Origin: Microbacteriaceae bacterium | Lineage (GTDB): Bacteria > Actinomycetota > Actinomycetes > Actinomycetales > Microbacteriaceae | Assembly: GCA_025463615.1 (NCBI GenBank) | Contig: JAODAU010000200.1 | Location: 1-7,499, forward strand | Direction: 5' to 3' | Length of the DNA: 7,499 nt | Shown: one piece after another, positions 5,958 through 7,499 of the stretch | Position numbering within the stretch: the first letter of the stretch is position 1 | Layout: each line of letters opens with the position of its first letter | Made by a program: the position numbers and the translations under genes | The notes under the pieces: model-generated | Told to the model about the DNA's origin: nothing | The model's input: the letters and a program-made list of their open reading frames with translations, nothing else | Databases searched by the model: none

Positions 5958-5986
5958 ACTGCCACGGCCAGCGATGGAGTGGCAGT
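5958..5986. repeat. 8-bp inverted repeat with 13-nt loop
   Basis: ACTGCCAC (5958-5965) and GTGGCAGT (5979-5986) are exact reverse complements. There is no adjacent T-run in either direction and no gene ending nearby, so a terminator is unlikely. It starts 3 bp after the ATGAC-GAT-GTCAT palindrome, and the pair could form a composite operator or the trace of a small lost element. Confidence 0.4.
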
Positions 5987-6152
5987 CATGGCACACTTCT
6001 GACATCCCAGAAGATCACTCGAGAGGATGCCGCCGAGTCGGTCAAGTCGTCGGATTGCCAGGTTCGTGATCTCGGCCGTGTCGGTGACCGGGCTGCGGCA
6101 GGGCGTCAGCGGCAGCGGCAGGAGGGTTCGGAAAAAGGCCACAAATGCGACT

Positions 6153-6158
6153 TATGCT
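6153..6158 (+). promoter_or_regulatory. Candidate -10 element of the DUF4407-like gene
   Basis: TATGCT matches the actinomycete TAnnnT -10 type and lies 17 bp before the ATG at 6176. Transcription would start close to 6165, giving a leader of only about ten bases. This would explain why the only Shine-Dalgarno-like bases (AGGA, 2 nt from the ATG) are poorly spaced. No good -35 is seen. Confidence 0.35.
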
Positions 6159-6175
6159 CGCGTACCGTCAGGACC

Positions 6176-7387
6176 ATGGCCGGCCGCACCTTCCTCCTCA
6201 GGGTCGCCAACGTGAACCCCGCGAGCGTCCGCACGCACACCGACCGGGCGCTCTACCGCTCGATCGGGCTGTTCATCCTGCTGTACGGCATCTATGCGAT
6301 CGCCGGGGCGGCGACCTTCGTGGATGCGAGCACCAACTCCGCCCACCCGTGGTGGCAGTGGCTGGTCGGACCGCCCGTGGCGGCCGCCGTGATCGCCTAC
6401 GACCGGGCCGTGGTCGGCCGGGTCGCGGTCGACTTCGCCCACCTCGACTCCGCCGACCCGGCCCACCTGCTGCGCCGGCGGACCATCGGCCTGTACGCCG
6501 GTCGCCTGCTGATCGCCCTGCTGTTCGCGGTCGTCATCACCGAGCCGCTGATGCTCGCGCGGTACAAGGGCGAGATCGACGCGTATCTCGGCACCGTGCA
6601 CAACCGGCAGCTGATCCAACTGGAGCGCAGCGGCGCGGTCGCGACGTTCACCGAACAGGTCGACGCCCTGCGCCAGCAGGACGCGGCCGACGACGCCGCC
6701 GTCGCCGACCGGCACGATCTCGCCGCTGGCAAGCGCAAGGAGGCGGCCGAGGTGTATCAGCGGGCGCTCGCCGACTCCCGCGCCGACGGCGTCACGCGGC
6801 GGGCCGGCTGCCCGCCCGGCGGGTTCTGCGACACGCTCGTGCGGCAGTCCCGGTCGCTGAGCGCGGAGGCCACCCGGCTGGACGACGAGGCCGCCGTGTT
6901 ACAGAAAACGCAAGAGACCGCCCGGCTCGACCGGGCCGGGCAGATGTCGGCGCTCACCGCGCAGATCGCCGAGCAACGCACCGACAACCGGCGCTCGGTG
7001 GCGGCCGGGGCGGGCTTCGGCGCCCGTACCACCGCGATGTGGCACCTGGTCACGAGCGACTTCTGGGGCTTCGGCTTCTTCTACCTGGGCATCGCCGCGC
7101 TGCTGGTCTGCCTCGACTGCGCGGCCGTGTGGCTGAAGCTGGTCTCGCACGGCAACGCCTACGAGCGCACCGAGGCCCGCGACGCCCGCCACCGCGAGCT
7201 GACCGAGACGAAACGCCACGAGCAGCACCTCCGCGTCGCGCAGGCGGCCACCCAGGTCGCCGGCGACGGCCTCGACACGGTGGTCGCGGAGCGGCGGCTC
7301 GTCGACGCCGCGGTCGCGCAGGCCACGGCCCGCCTCCTGGCGGAACTGGAGGACCGGTCCATCCCCTCTTCGTCCAGAAGTTCCTGA
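6176..7387 (+). CDS. DUF4407-like membrane protein with coiled coils
   Basis: A 403-residue membrane protein of unknown function. Predicted spans lie at about 30-50, 59-79, 107-127 and 298-320. DUF4407 features include a paired N-terminal hairpin ending in VIAYDRAVVGRV (72-83, the family usually has an aromatic or Asn followed by Leu/Tyr-Asp-Arg) and GRLLIALLFAVVITEPLMLARYKGEI (109-134, conserved Glu-Pro-Leu and Glu-Ile). Between spans 3 and 4 there is a long charged, heptad-like region (about 145-275). It is interrupted by GCPPGGFC (211-218), whose two cysteines could form a disulfide if this loop is outside the cell. The C-terminal 80 residues are again helical and charged, probably cytoplasmic. 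The ATG at 6176 is the only start consistent with span 1. The gene is divergent from urtA and has no evident tie to urea transport. The family is widespread in actinomycetes and Bacteroidetes without a settled role. Family membership is from memory of its motifs. Confidence 0.75.
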   Translation: MAGRTFLLRVANVNPASVRTHTDRALYRSIGLFILLYGIYAIAGAATFVDASTNSAHPWWQWLVGPPVAAAVIAYDRAVVGRVAVDFAHLDSADPAHLLRRRTIGLYAGRLLIALLFAVVITEPLMLARYKGEIDAYLGTVHNRQLIQLERSGAVATFTEQVDALRQQDAADDAAVADRHDLAAGKRKEAAEVYQRALADSRADGVTRRAGCPPGGFCDTLVRQSRSLSAEATRLDDEAAVLQKTQETARLDRAGQMSALTAQIAEQRTDNRRSVAAGAGFGARTTAMWHLVTSDFWGFGFFYLGIAALLVCLDCAAVWLKLVSHGNAYERTEARDARHRELTETKRHEQHLRVAQAATQVAGDGLDTVVAERRLVDAAVAQATARLLAELEDRSIPSSSRSS

Positions 7388-7430
7388 ATCGCTTGCAATG
7401 GGGCCTTCCGCACCGGGCAGACTGGTCGGC

Positions 7431-7499
7431 GTGCGCCACCGCCTGCCCCGCCGCCCCCCGGTGCTGCCGATCGTCCTGGGCATCGTGCTGGCCGTGGTC
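7431..7499 (+). CDS. Start of a gene with an N-terminal hydrophobic segment (cut by window end)
   Basis: Only 23 codons are visible from the GTG at 7431: a basic N-terminus (RHRLPRRPP) followed by LPIVLGIVLAVV, the start of a signal peptide or membrane anchor. An in-frame ATG at 7398 would add 11 residues, but the GTG is preferred. A -10-like CAGACT (7417-7422) ends 8 bp before the GTG, the arrangement usual for leaderless actinomycete genes, and neither start has a clear ribosome binding site. The product is probably exported or membrane-bound. Nothing more can be said. It lies 43 bp after the DUF4407-like gene on the same strand and may have its own promoter. Confidence 0.5.
   Translation, partial: MRHRLPRRPPVLPIVLGIVLAVV

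Larger units (their letters stand above)
5683..6175. other. Divergent intergenic region between urtA and the DUF4407-like gene (493 bp)
   Basis: No protein-coding gene is supported here. The AT content rises between about 5840 and 5960, as expected for a regulatory zone. From the urtA side it contains a leader with two hairpins, a probable promoter and a GlnR-like operator (5852-5889), then a 13-bp palindrome (5942-5954), an 8-bp inverted repeat (5958-5986), and finally a -10-like element before the rightward gene. A 63-codon leftward open frame (5951-6142) has no visible ribosome binding site and no recognised similarity, and I do not call it. Confidence 0.7.

Noticed and set aside
5951..6142. 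63-codon leftward open frame in the divergent region
   Set aside because: A stretch with RLDRLGGI loosely recalls the ends of some integrases, but there is no ribosome binding site, no other matching motif and no element ends. Too little to call a gene or a remnant.
7342..7384. Palindrome GGACCGGTCC and flanking complementary bases at the end of the DUF4407-like gene
   Set aside because: The bases lie inside the coding sequence, the larger fold needs a three-base bulge and there is no T-run. Probably chance.

Overview
The window is high-GC, with G/C-rich third codon positions, several GTG starts and GTGA/ATGA stop-start overlaps. This points to an actinomycete (Actinomycetota). A run of GlnR-like half-sites in front of the first operon gene supports this, because GlnR is the nitrogen regulator of most actinomycetes. 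The genus cannot be fixed from the sequence.

Positions 1-5682 are one leftward (minus-strand) gene cluster. Reading from its promoter side it holds urtA (urea-binding lipoprotein), urtB and urtC (membrane permeases), urtD and urtE (ATPases), then the 5' part of an NCS1-like purine/cytosine/allantoin-type permease that leaves the window at base 1. urtB-urtC-urtD overlap by 4 bp each and urtD-urtE are 1 bp apart, so these four are almost certainly co-translated. urtA is separated from urtB by 112 bp containing a perfect 12-bp inverted repeat. Together UrtABCDE would be a high-affinity ABC importer for urea (or short amides), drawing on scarce extracellular nitrogen. The permease may add another N-rich substrate. 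No urease gene is visible.

Positions 5683-6175 are a 493-bp divergent intergenic region. On the urtA side it carries four half-sites of the type G-N-N-A-C/T spaced exactly 11 bp apart (5852-5889), the best regulatory signal in the window and a good GlnR operator candidate. It also holds a probable promoter, a leader of about 150 nt with two short hairpins, and two further palindromes in the middle.

Positions 6176-7387 encode, rightward, a DUF4407-like membrane protein with four predicted membrane spans and a long coiled-coil loop. It is followed, after 43 bp, by the start of another rightward gene with an N-terminal hydrophobic segment, cut by the window end. These two genes have no evident link to urea uptake. 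I found no RNA gene, CRISPR array, insertion sequence or convincing new multi-gene system. The points of interest are regulatory and structural details around a well-known transporter.
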